Shown: positions 24,519-33,391 of the stretch, piece by piece
Numbering within the stretch: the stretch's first letter is position 1
Layout: each line of letters starts with the position of its first letter
Assembly: GCA_963775635.1 (NCBI GenBank)
Contig: CAVZJO010000013.1
Coordinates: 186,001-250,000, forward strand
Source of the DNA: JALORV01 sp963775635
Lineage (GTDB): Bacteria; Pseudomonadota; Gammaproteobacteria; Burkholderiales; Burkholderiaceae_F
Direction of reading: 5' to 3'
Length of the DNA stretch: 64,000 bases
Program-made: the position numbers and the translations under genes
The notes under the pieces: generated by a model
Seen by the model: only the letters and a program-made list of their open reading frames with translations
Database searches by the model: none
What the model was told of the DNA's origin: nothing

Positions 24519-26618
24519 ATGAATAGCACCTGGGCCGCTGCGCCGGGGCTCTGGTCCTATGGAGTCGCTGCGCTTGCCTTCACCTGGCTTTCCATGCGCT
24601 TGGCGGTGCGCTGGCGAACAGGGGGCAAGCCGGCGATGCTGCTGGCGTTCGGGGTGGCTACGGCCGCTGCCGGTATCGGCGCATGCGTCTACGCAGTCAC
24701 GCCGTCTTTGGCGTCGTGGTTCTCAGCGTTCATTCTCGACCTGATGCGGTCCGCCGCGATGCTCGGCTTCCTGCTCGCGTTCCTCGGCGTGCGGGATGCC
24801 GGCAAGGGGGCGCAACGCGGTGGCGCTTCGTGGATCGCGTTGGTCTGCATCGGAGTTCTGTTGGTAGTGGTGCAGCTGCTGGTGGCAGTTCCACCGCCGG
24901 GCTTTCCCGACGTGGGTCGTCTGGTGCATCAGGTGGGATTCGCTACGGCGCTGTCGATCGCGATCTTCGGCTTGATGTTGACGGAGCAATGCTACCGGCG
25001 GACCCCGGCACAGTCGCGCTGGCATGTCCGGCCGCTGCTTCTCGGATTTGCCGGGTTGCTCGGCTACGACGTTGTCCTCTACTCAGACGCCCTGTTATTC
25101 CGTCAGCTCGATCCTGACCTGTGGGCAGCTCGTGGCCTGGCGCAAGCGATCACCGTGCCGCTGCTGGCGTTGACGCTGGAGCGCACGCGCAACTGGTCGT
25201 TCGAACTGTCGGTTTCGCGCGGGATCCTCGCCGGCTCGACGGCGCTGGCGGCGACCGGCGCCTATCTGCTGGTGATGGCGAGCGCCGGATTCTTTCTGCG
25301 CTACGTCGGCGGGTCGTGGGGACGGGCGCTCGAGGCCGTTTTCGTCTTTGCGGCCTTGCTGCTGTTGGCGGTTGTCAGCCTATCGAGCACCTATCGGGCC
25401 AAGGTGCGGGTATTCGTCTCCAAGCACTTCTTTACCTACCGCTACGACTACCGCCAAGAGTGGCTGCGATTCACCAGCACGCTGACGGCGAGCACGGCAG
25501 ACCAGCCGTGGTCTGCCTGCCTCCAGGCGCTCGGGGATCTCGTTGAAAGCCCAGGCGGCGGGTTGTGGCTGCGTCAGATCTCCGGGGAGTACCGGCAGGT
25601 CGTTAATTCGTCGTTGGAACCGAGCATCGCCCTCGAGGGAAACGACGACCCGCTACCGGCATTCCTGCGTCGAACCGGATGGGTGCTGGAGCTAGCGGAG
25701 GTGCGCGTGCATCCCGACCGCTACGAGCAACTGAAATTGCCCACGTCGATCGCGAGCCTGCGCGATGCGTGGCTGATCGTTCCTCTGAAGACGGCACACG
25801 AACTGGTGGGTTTCGTCGTGCTGACGACGCCGCGCGTGCGGATCGAGATCGACTGGGAGGTGCGTGACCTGTTGAAGACCGCCGGCCGACAGGCTGCCAG
25901 CTATCTGGCATATGCGATGGCAACGGAGGCACTGCTGGAGGCCAGGAAATTCGACGCGTTTCACCGCATGGCGACCTTCGTCGTGCATGATCTGAAGAAT
26001 CTGGTCGCACAATTGCAGCTTCTGCTCAGCAACGTCGAGCGACATCGCGATAATCCGGACTTCCAGCGCGACATGCTGCGCACCATCGAGCATGTGGTCG
26101 GCCGGATGAACCAGTTGATGATGCAGCTGCGGCCCGATGCATCGGGCGGCGACCGCGCACACCCGGTCGACGTTGGTAGCGTGGTCAGGCGCGTCGAAAG
26201 CCTGCGAGGCTGGGGAAGGGCGGGGCTGAAGCTCAGCGCGCCGGACGGTATCCTCGCGTGGGCGCACGAGGACCGGCTGGAACGCGTGATCGCTCACCTG
26301 GTGCAGAACGCGTTCGATGCCTCCGGAAATTCGCCGGACGTCGACGTCAAGGTGGAGCGCGAAGGAGAGGATGTCTTGATCGACGTGAACGACCGTGGGA
26401 TGGGCATGAGCGCGGATTTCATCCGGGACCGGCTGTTCAGGCCATTTCAGACTACAAAGGACACCGGCATGGGGATCGGGGCATTCGAAAGCCAGCAATA
26501 CATCCAGCAGGTGGGGGGCCGGATCGAGGTCGAAAGTCAGCCGCAGGCCGGCACGCGCGTGCGGGTACGGCTGCGCGCGGTCGCCGCTCAGCGGCTGCAG
26601 GGAGAGGCCGCGGCATGA
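24519..26618 (+). CDS. prsK: PEP-CTERM system histidine kinase PrsK
   Basis: Membrane-bound sensor kinase of the exosortase A (PEP-CTERM) regulatory pair. It has 699 residues. The first 300 form a run of about nine hydrophobic segments, then a GAF-like cytoplasmic domain (about 320-460), then the kinase core: H-box FVVHDLKNLVAQLQLLLSNV with phosphoacceptor His490, N-box LVQNAFDAS, G-boxes DVNDRGMGMS and GMGIGAFES. The HDLKN form of the H-box is typical of kinases that pair with sigma-54 activators. Stop and prsR start overlap as ATGA, so the two are translated together. Confidence 0.95.
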   Translation: MNSTWAAAPGLWSYGVAALAFTWLSMRLAVRWRTGGKPAMLLAFGVATAAAGIGACVYAVTPSLASWFSAFILDLMRSAAMLGFLLAFLGVRDAGKGAQRGGASWIALVCIGVLLVVVQLLVAVPPPGFPDVGRLVHQVGFATALSIAIFGLMLTEQCYRRTPAQSRWHVRPLLLGFAGLLGYDVVLYSDALLFRQLDPDLWAARGLAQAITVPLLALTLERTRNWSFELSVSRGILAGSTALAATGAYLLVMASAGFFLRYVGGSWGRALEAVFVFAALLLLAVVSLSSTYRAKVRVFVSKHFFTYRYDYRQEWLRFTSTLTASTADQPWSACLQALGDLVESPGGGLWLRQISGEYRQVVNSSLEPSIALEGNDDPLPAFLRRTGWVLELAEVRVHPDRYEQLKLPTSIASLRDAWLIVPLKTAHELVGFVVLTTPRVRIEIDWEVRDLLKTAGRQAASYLAYAMATEALLEARKFDAFHRMATFVVHDLKNLVAQLQLLLSNVERHRDNPDFQRDMLRTIEHVVGRMNQLMMQLRPDASGGDRAHPVDVGSVVRRVESLRGWGRAGLKLSAPDGILAWAHEDRLERVIAHLVQNAFDASGNSPDVDVKVEREGEDVLIDVNDRGMGMSADFIRDRLFRPFQTTKDTGMGIGAFESQQYIQQVGGRIEVESQPQAGTRVRVRLRAVAAQRLQGEAAA

Positions 26619-27970
26619 CCGAGGGACGTCGCGCGGTGCTGGTGGTTGAGGACGATCCTGCGCTGCAGCTGCAGATGAAGTGGGCGTTCGACGCGTACGA
26701 CGTCGCGGTCGCGTCCGACCGCGAGGAGGCGATTGCGCAACTGCGCCGCATCGAGCCGGCGGTCGTGACACTCGACCTCGGGCTACCGCCCGACACCGGC
26801 AGCGTCGAGGAGGGCTTCCGCACGTTGGAGAAGATTCTCGAACTGGCGCCCGATACCAAGGTGATCGTCGTCACCGGGCAGAACGACAGCGCCAATGCGC
26901 GCCGCGCCGTGGCGCTCGGCGCGCATGACTTCTTCGCCAAGCCTTTCGATGCGAGCGTAGTCTCGCTGATCATCGACCGCGCATTCCGCGTGCACGATCT
27001 GCAGCTCGAGAACCGCCGGCTGCTGCAGGCCCGCACGGGAGTTGGGGGCATCATCACGGCGTCGGCGGAGATGCAGGCCGTCTGCCGCATGATCGAGAAG
27101 GTCGCGTCGACCGATGCCACCGTCATGCTGCTGGGCGAGTCGGGCACCGGCAAGGAATTGCTGGCGCGTGCCTTGCACGAGTCGTCCGGTCGCAGCAAGC
27201 GGCGTTTCGTCGCGATCAATTGCGCCGCCATCCCGGATACGCTGCTCGAAAGCGAACTGTTCGGCTATGAACGCGGCGCATTCACCGGAGCCTCCAAACA
27301 GACGCTGGGACGGATCGAGACGGCCAACGGGGGCACGCTGTTTCTCGACGAGATTGGTGACCTGCCGGGGTCATTACAGGCCAAGCTGCTGCGCTTCCTG
27401 CAGGAACGCACGATCGAGCGGCTGGGAGGTCGCGAGGAAATCCCGGTTGATGTGCGCATCGTGTGTGCGACCCATCAGAACCTGCGCGAGCGCATCGCGG
27501 CCGGTTCGTTTCGCGAAGACCTTTTTTACCGGCTCGCCGAGATCGTAGTGACCGTTCCGCCGCTTCGCGACCGCGCCGGCGATGCGGCGCTGCTTGCCCA
27601 CGCGCTGGCCCGACGCTACGCCGACGAACTCAAGCGCGGGCGCATCGGTCTGAGTGACGACGCAGTCAGCGTCATCGAGCAGCATCGCTGGCCGGGCAAC
27701 GTGCGCGAGCTCGAAAACGTGATCAAGCGTGCGGTGATCCTGGCCGAGGGCCATGTGATCCGCGGACGCGACCTCGGCATGGACCAGGCAGCCGCCGAGG
27801 AGCAGCCGCTCAACTTACGCGAGGCGCGGGACAGCGCCGAACGCCGCGAGGTGGTGCGCGCACTGGCGCGTGCTAATGGCAACCTGTCCAAGGCGGCCGA
27901 CCTGCTCGGTGTCAGCCGGCCGACCCTGTATGACCTGCTCAACCGGTTCGGCCTGCGCAAACCGGAGTAA
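26615..27970 (+). CDS. prsR: PEP-CTERM system response regulator PrsR, sigma-54 activator
   Basis: Response regulator of 451 residues that should activate sigma-54 promoters of PEP-CTERM protein and EPS genes when phosphorylated by PrsK. The receiver domain has the acidic pair D13/D14, phospho-Asp54 (VTLDLGLPP) and Lys109. The AAA+ domain has Walker A GESGTGKE (174-181), the sigma-54-contact GAFTGA (221-226) and Walker B GGTLFLDEIGDLP. The C-terminal Fis-type helix-turn-helix is NLSKAADLLGVSRPTLYDLL. The ATG at 26615 overlaps the prsK stop; the longer upstream reading would run through prsK. Confidence 0.96.
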   Translation: MTEGRRAVLVVEDDPALQLQMKWAFDAYDVAVASDREEAIAQLRRIEPAVVTLDLGLPPDTGSVEEGFRTLEKILELAPDTKVIVVTGQNDSANARRAVALGAHDFFAKPFDASVVSLIIDRAFRVHDLQLENRRLLQARTGVGGIITASAEMQAVCRMIEKVASTDATVMLLGESGTGKELLARALHESSGRSKRRFVAINCAAIPDTLLESELFGYERGAFTGASKQTLGRIETANGGTLFLDEIGDLPGSLQAKLLRFLQERTIERLGGREEIPVDVRIVCATHQNLRERIAAGSFREDLFYRLAEIVVTVPPLRDRAGDAALLAHALARRYADELKRGRIGLSDDAVSVIEQHRWPGNVRELENVIKRAVILAEGHVIRGRDLGMDQAAAEEQPLNLREARDSAERREVVRALARANGNLSKAADLLGVSRPTLYDLLNRFGLRKPE

Positions 27971-27986
27971 TCCCGAGGTGAACTCG

Positions 27987-30785
27987 ATGCTCCCCAGATC
28001 ATCCTCCGCGGCTCGGACTTTCTTTCGTGCTGCCTGTATCGCCGCGTTCACGTGCGTCCTCGTTGCGGGCTGCCGCAACCACGATCCAGCAGCGCTAGTT
28101 CAGTCGGCGCGTGACTACCAGGCGAAAAGCGACCACAAGGCCGCCATCATCCAATTGAAGAATGTGCTGCAGGCGCAGCCCGAAAACGGCGAGGCGCGAC
28201 TGCTGCTCGGTCAGTCGAACCTGGTCATCGGCGATCCGGCCACAGCGGAAAAGGAATTCCGTCGGGCAGGCGAGTTTGGGCAGCCACCCGCTGTCGTCGT
28301 CCCTCTGATCGCTCAGGCCATGCACGACAACGGCGAGACGTCCAAGCTGATCGAGGAGTTCGGAAACAAAAGGCTGGAAGATCCGAAGGCCGACGCGGCG
28401 TTGCGCGTGACGGTCGGTCAGACACAGCTGCGCATGCGCAAAGCCGATGACGCGGCTGCCTCGTTCGCTGCGGCGCTCGCCAGCGATCCTTCCAATGTGC
28501 AAGCGCAACTTGGCCAGGCGCGATTGGCGGGAATGGGTGGCAAGTTCGACGAGGCGATGGCTGCCGTTGATGGCATCGTCGCGAAGAATCCCAACTCGGC
28601 CGATGCCTTGATGCTGCAGGCCGCACTTCGGCTCACCAAGGGCGATCGGGACGCGGCGCGCAAATCTCTTGAGCAGGCGGTGGCCGCCGAGCCGGCAAGG
28701 ATGCAGGCGCGGCTGGAGCTGATCTCGCTACTGATTGTCGAGGGACAGCTGGATGCTGCTGGCGCCCAAGTGAAGGAAGCCCGAGAGGCACGTGGCGGCG
28801 ACCTCCGATTGCTGTATTTCGACGCACTGATCGCGTACGAGAAGAAAGACCTCGCCCGGGCGCGCGAACTGGCGCAGCAACTGGTCAAGCGGGCGCCCGA
28901 GCACGTGCCTTCGCTGGTGCTGGCGGGGGCGGTCGAACTGCAGGAAAAACAATTGGCCACAGCGGAAAACTACCTGCAAAAGGCCATTCTGCTGGCGCCG
29001 CAGAACGTGAACGCGCGTAAGTTGCTCGTGCGCAGCTACATGGGATCCAAGCAGCCGACGCGCGCGCTAGACGCAATTCAGCCGTTGCTGACACCGGGTG
29101 CGCCGGTCGATGCGGCGACCTTGATGCTGGCCGGCGAAACGTATCTCGCCAACGGTGATCTCAAGCAAGCGTCGCACTACTTCTCGGCAGCCACGCAGTC
29201 GAAGCCGCAGGAAACCGTTGCGCGGATCCGGCTGGGGCAGATCGCGTTGGCGACCGGAGAGCCCGAAAGGGGCATCCGCGAACTGGAGGCGGCAACCGGC
29301 GCCGAAGATGCTCCGGTCCAGGCCGACCTGGCGCTGATCAGCGGATATATGCGGCGAGGCGAAACGGCGAAGGCACTCGAGGCCGCGCGGAGTCTGGCAA
29401 AAAAACGTCCGACTGATCCGGTCGCGCACCAGGTGCTTGGTTCGGTGCATGCCGCGCGCAAGGAGTGGCCGGCGGCGCGCATCGCGTACCAGAAAGCCCT
29501 TGATGTCAAGCCGTCCTACCTGCCGGCGATCGCTGGTTTGGCGCGCGTCGATCTGGCAGAGAACAAGTCGGCCGAGGCGGTGGCGCGTTTCAAAGCGGTC
29601 GTCGCGCGCGAGCCGAACAATGACCTGGCGTTGCTCGGACTGGCGGACATCCTTTCCATAACGAAAGCGCCGTCGAAGGACATCGTCGCCGCCCTGCAGC
29701 GGGCGATCGTGCTCAAGCCGCAGTCGGTGACCGCGCACCTGGGTTTGATCAACCTGCATTTGCAGGACAAGGACACGCGCGCTGCGCTGGCGGCCGCACA
29801 GGAAGCCTCGGTGGCTTTGCCCAACGAGCCGCGCATTCTGGACGCGCTGGGTCGGGCCCAGCTGGCCGCAGGTGAAACAAATCAGGCGATCGAGACCTTC
29901 ACACGTCTCGCGGCCGCGCAGCCGCAGTCGCCCGCTCCGCTGGTACGTCTGGCGACGGTATACGTCAGCCGCAAGGAGACGGAAAAGGCGATCGAGTTCC
30001 TGCTGCGCGCGCAGAAGCTGGCGCCGACCGACGCGGCGATCGGGCGCGATCTCGTACTCGGTTATCTGATGGCCGGCAAGGTCGACGACGCACTGAAGCA
30101 GGCGAGGGCGCTGCAGGCGGCCGCTCCCAAGGCCGCAACCGGGCACCTACTGGAGGGCGATATCTACGCGGCAAGCAAGCAATGGACACCGGCCGAGCGC
30201 GCCTATCGCGATGCACTGAAGACCGATCCGCAGTCGGACGTCAGCGCAATGAAACTGCACGGCGTGCTGATGGCGGCGGGTAAGAAGGCGGACGCCGATG
30301 CAATCGCCCGCAAATGGCTCGCCGATCGGCCCAATGACACGGTGTTCCGCAGTTACCTCGCCGAGCAGGCTATCAGATCCAAAGACTTCAAGGCCGCCGT
30401 TGCGCTGTACCAGGCGGTGATCGCACAGCAGCCGAACGACGTGGCGGCACTCAACAACCTGGCGTGGGCATCGGGCCAACTGGGCGACGCCAAGGCGATC
30501 AGCTATGGGGAGCGCGCGCTGCAACTGGCTCCGAACAGCCCACTGGTGCTCGATACGGTGGGCGTGCTGCTGGTGGACAAGGGCGAGACAGCCAAGGGAC
30601 TTGAGTATCTGACCCGCGCGGTATCGCTGGCACCGGACCGGCCCGACATCCGGCTGAACTACGCCAAGGCCCTGCTGAAGGCAGGTCGCCCCGAAGACGC
30701 GCGCAAGGAACTGACGCGACTGCAGAGCATCGAGCAGGACTACCCCGGCAAGTCGGAAGTCGCCGCATTGCTGAAGCAGATCTGA
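27987..30785 (+). CDS. prsT: XrtA/PEP-CTERM system TPR-repeat lipoprotein PrsT
   Basis: Large periplasmic or outer-membrane lipoprotein (932 residues) built almost entirely of TPR helix pairs, the usual third gene after prsK and prsR. The N-terminal signal ends in the lipobox VLVAGC at about residue 28, followed by RNHDP. Repeats such as QLKNVLQAQPENGEARLLLG, AYQKALDVKPSYLPAIAGLA and AVSLAPDRPDIRLNYAKALL recur to the end. The ATG at 27987 follows GAGG and gives a proper signal peptide. Likely a scaffold for the polysaccharide export machinery; its precise role is not established. Confidence 0.93.
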   Translation: MLPRSSSAARTFFRAACIAAFTCVLVAGCRNHDPAALVQSARDYQAKSDHKAAIIQLKNVLQAQPENGEARLLLGQSNLVIGDPATAEKEFRRAGEFGQPPAVVVPLIAQAMHDNGETSKLIEEFGNKRLEDPKADAALRVTVGQTQLRMRKADDAAASFAAALASDPSNVQAQLGQARLAGMGGKFDEAMAAVDGIVAKNPNSADALMLQAALRLTKGDRDAARKSLEQAVAAEPARMQARLELISLLIVEGQLDAAGAQVKEAREARGGDLRLLYFDALIAYEKKDLARARELAQQLVKRAPEHVPSLVLAGAVELQEKQLATAENYLQKAILLAPQNVNARKLLVRSYMGSKQPTRALDAIQPLLTPGAPVDAATLMLAGETYLANGDLKQASHYFSAATQSKPQETVARIRLGQIALATGEPERGIRELEAATGAEDAPVQADLALISGYMRRGETAKALEAARSLAKKRPTDPVAHQVLGSVHAARKEWPAARIAYQKALDVKPSYLPAIAGLARVDLAENKSAEAVARFKAVVAREPNNDLALLGLADILSITKAPSKDIVAALQRAIVLKPQSVTAHLGLINLHLQDKDTRAALAAAQEASVALPNEPRILDALGRAQLAAGETNQAIETFTRLAAAQPQSPAPLVRLATVYVSRKETEKAIEFLLRAQKLAPTDAAIGRDLVLGYLMAGKVDDALKQARALQAAAPKAATGHLLEGDIYAASKQWTPAERAYRDALKTDPQSDVSAMKLHGVLMAAGKKADADAIARKWLADRPNDTVFRSYLAEQAIRSKDFKAAVALYQAVIAQQPNDVAALNNLAWASGQLGDAKAISYGERALQLAPNSPLVLDTVGVLLVDKGETAKGLEYLTRAVSLAPDRPDIRLNYAKALLKAGRPEDARKELTRLQSIEQDYPGKSEVAALLKQI

Positions 30786-30817
30786 CCTTCGAACCATCGA
30801 ACGAATGAGGAGTCGCG

Positions 30818-32104
30818 TTGGACACGCAAGTCATCGGTGTCGTTGGCCTGGGTTACGTCGGCTTGCCCTTGGCGGTCGAGTTCGGCAAGAAATTCCGCAC
30901 CATAGGATTTGACTTATCGGCCGCGAAGGTCGACGCCTATCGCCGGCACATTGACCCAACCGGCGAAGTTTCCCCCGCCGACCTGGCTTCCGCGACGTTG
31001 CTGGAGCCCACCACCGATCCGGGCCGGCTGCGCGAGGCGGATTTCATCGTCGTCGCGGTGCCGACCCCCATCGATGCGGCGCACCGGCCCGACTTCGGGC
31101 CACTCGTAGGGGCCAGCATCGCTGTCGGCCGCAATCTGAAGCAGGGTGCCACGGTCGTCTACGAGTCGACGGTGTATCCGGGCGCGACCGAGGAGATCTG
31201 CATACCGTTGCTCGAGAGGGAGACCGGGTTGAAGTGGAAGCGCGACTTCTTCGTCGGCTACTCGCCCGAGCGCATCAACCCCGGCGATCGCGAACATACG
31301 CTGACGCGCATCGTCAAGGTCGTCTCGGGCGACTCGGAGCAGACACTCGAGCGCGTGGCGCGCACCTACGAACAGGTGATTGCGGCGGGAGTGCATCGCG
31401 CGTCCAGCATCAAGGTGGCCGAGGCGGCGAAAGTCATCGAGAACACCCAGCGCGATCTGAACATCGCGCTGATGAACGAACTCGCACTGATCTTCCACCG
31501 GATCGGAATCGATACTCTGGAAGTTTTACAGACGGCCGGCACGAAGTGGAATTTCCTGCCGTTTCGACCGGGCCTGGTCGGGGGTCACTGCATCGGCGTC
31601 GATCCGTACTATCTGACGCACAAGGCGGACATACTGGGCTATCACCCCCAGGTCATCCTCGCCGGCCGCCGCATCAACGACGGCATGGGCAAGTTCGTCG
31701 CCGATGAAACCGTAAAGAACCTCATCCAATCGGGCACGCACATGAAGGACGCGAAAGTCACGGTGCTCGGCCTGACCTTCAAGGAGAACTGTCCGGATCT
31801 GCGCAACTCGCGCGTGATCGACATCGTGCGCGAACTCGAGTCCTACGGCGTGCAGGTGTGCGTGCACGATCCAGTCGCGGCGGCCGACGAGGCGATGCAT
31901 GAGTACGGTGTGAGGCTGCACGGCTGGGACGAGCTGCCTCGCGCCGATGCGATCGTCGCAGCCGTCGCGCACGATCACTTCAAGGCCCGTCCGGTCGACG
32001 ACTGGGTCGCCAAGTTGCAACCGGGTGGCTTGTTTGTGGACGTCAAATGCCAGGCTGACGCCGCAAAGCTGCAGGCGCGTGGGCTGAAGGTGTGGCGACT
32101 CTGA
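30818..32104 (+). CDS. nucleotide-sugar dehydrogenase (UDP-N-acetylhexosamine 6-dehydrogenase type)
   Basis: UDP-glucose/GDP-mannose dehydrogenase family enzyme of 428 residues, oxidising the C6 of a UDP-sugar to a uronic acid with two NAD. The N-terminal Rossmann motif is GVVGLGYVGLPLA and the catalytic Cys258 lies in GLVGGHCIGVDPYYL. It resembles the TviB/WbpO group that acts on UDP-GlcNAc or UDP-GalNAc. The start is a TTG behind GAGGAG; no suitable ATG exists. It supplies a uronic-acid building block for the polysaccharide made by this locus. Confidence 0.93.
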   Translation: MDTQVIGVVGLGYVGLPLAVEFGKKFRTIGFDLSAAKVDAYRRHIDPTGEVSPADLASATLLEPTTDPGRLREADFIVVAVPTPIDAAHRPDFGPLVGASIAVGRNLKQGATVVYESTVYPGATEEICIPLLERETGLKWKRDFFVGYSPERINPGDREHTLTRIVKVVSGDSEQTLERVARTYEQVIAAGVHRASSIKVAEAAKVIENTQRDLNIALMNELALIFHRIGIDTLEVLQTAGTKWNFLPFRPGLVGGHCIGVDPYYLTHKADILGYHPQVILAGRRINDGMGKFVADETVKNLIQSGTHMKDAKVTVLGLTFKENCPDLRNSRVIDIVRELESYGVQVCVHDPVAAADEAMHEYGVRLHGWDELPRADAIVAAVAHDHFKARPVDDWVAKLQPGGLFVDVKCQADAAKLQARGLKVWRL

Positions 32105-32166
32105 GCGCGCTGTGCCGGACGCGACCGCGGTCCGGACCCCGGTGCGGTCGTTCTGCGAATCGCGGC

Positions 32167-32955
32167 ATGATGGAGGACGTTGCTCGGCTGCTGGTGCCTT
32201 GCGTGCTCGGCATTACGGTCGCACTGCACTCCGGCGTGGCCAGCGCCCAGCCCGCAAGCGCGATTCAATCGGTCAAAGGTTCGGTGGTCGCGATCGGAAC
32301 TTTCCAGAGCACCCGGGTTCCGCAGTTCCGCTTCCTTGGCACCGGTTTTGCCGTCGGGGATGGAAGTCTGGCCGCCACAAATGCCCATGTCATCCCGGCG
32401 ACACTCGACCCGGGCGCTGACCCGGAAGTGCTGGTGGCGTTGCTGCCCGGCGCCGAACCGACACGGCTCGGCGTGAGAAGGCTGACGCGAGTGGCGATTG
32501 ACTCCCGGCACGACGTCGCACTGATGAAAATGGACGGGCCGCCGCTGCGGCCGCTGGCGTTGCGGGACTCTTCCACTGTCGCGGAGGGCGACCAACTCCT
32601 GTTCACAGGATTCCCGATCGGCGGGGTGCTGGGCCTGTTTCCTGCTAGCCACCGGGCGATGGTGGCGGCCATTGCCCCGGTCGCTCTGCCGTCGGCCAGC
32701 GGGAAGAAACTCGACCCGAAGGTGGTAAGGCGTTTGCGGGATGACGCGTTCTCGGTGTTCCAGCTCGACGCCACGGCCTTTCCGGGCAACAGCGGCAGCC
32801 CGCTCTACGACCCGGCGACTGGCGAGGTGGTCGGCATCCTGAATATGGTGTTTGTAAAAGCCACCAAGGAGTCGGCCCTGTCCCAGCCATCCGGCATCAG
32901 TTATGCCATCCCTTCCAGGTTCCTTATCGAGCTGCTCGCGCAGTCCGGCCGTTAG
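32167..32955 (+). CDS. exported trypsin-like/HtrA-type serine protease without PDZ domain
   Basis: Predicted periplasmic S1-type protease of 262 residues. A signal peptide with cleavage near ASA-QP is followed by the triad TNAHV (His74), SRHDVALMK (Asp116) and FPGNSGSPL (Ser209). The Ser motif and absence of a PDZ domain resemble S1C/trypsin-like peptidases found beside EPS genes. The ATG-ATG at 32167 is chosen because it gives a clean signal peptide; an earlier ATG overlaps the preceding gene. It sits inside the EPS gene series, so a role in processing exported proteins is plausible but inferred from position. Confidence 0.88.
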   Translation: MMEDVARLLVPCVLGITVALHSGVASAQPASAIQSVKGSVVAIGTFQSTRVPQFRFLGTGFAVGDGSLAATNAHVIPATLDPGADPEVLVALLPGAEPTRLGVRRLTRVAIDSRHDVALMKMDGPPLRPLALRDSSTVAEGDQLLFTGFPIGGVLGLFPASHRAMVAAIAPVALPSASGKKLDPKVVRRLRDDAFSVFQLDATAFPGNSGSPLYDPATGEVVGILNMVFVKATKESALSQPSGISYAIPSRFLIELLAQSGR

Positions 32956-33391
32956 ATGTGCCGGGGACTCGTGAACGCGGTAGCCAGGCCGGACCAAAAA
33001 AGCAACGGCAGCCGACAGACAGCCATTGCCGTGTCCGCGGCTCTTGTATAGCCTTACCTTCCCCAAGTTGGGGGCTTAACTTTTTTAGGGGGAAATCGCC
33101 GCACAGAACAGGATTGCTCGGAGCAGACACACTGCCTCCCTATCCCTTGCAGCATTCGCTGCATGTTCTCCCGATGAGTGTCAAGAGGAATACGCCACAC
33201 GCCCGCTGCGACGGCTCGGGCTGTTAAGCCGACTCTTCCTCTTCGAAACTTTTCGGCAGCGCCCGGGGAGACTTGAGTGGATGCCAGAGCAGTCGCAAAT
33301 CGGACATATAAGACAACGATCATCCAGGTAGTGTCCGCGTAAGACCCGCCCGACGCTTCGGCGCGCAAGGGGGCTACAGGAAGGAACTGCT
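32956..33391. other. long untranslated region before the sugar-transferase gene
   Basis: About 436 bases with no convincing gene on either strand, in a locus where genes otherwise overlap or nearly touch. It holds a GC stem with a T-run (33061-33086) and, further down, an AT-richer stretch (CATATAAGAC near 33304) that may belong to a promoter. A long leader before the initiating glycosyltransferase gene would be a natural place for transcriptional control. Confidence 0.5.
33061..33086 (+). terminator. possible intrinsic terminator
   Basis: CCCC-AAGTT-GGGG (flanked by a fifth G) is followed seven bases later by TTTTTT. A short stem with a T-run about 105 bases after the protease stop. The gap between stem and T-run makes it weak; it may separate the prs-dehydrogenase-protease block from the export block. 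Confidence 0.4.
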
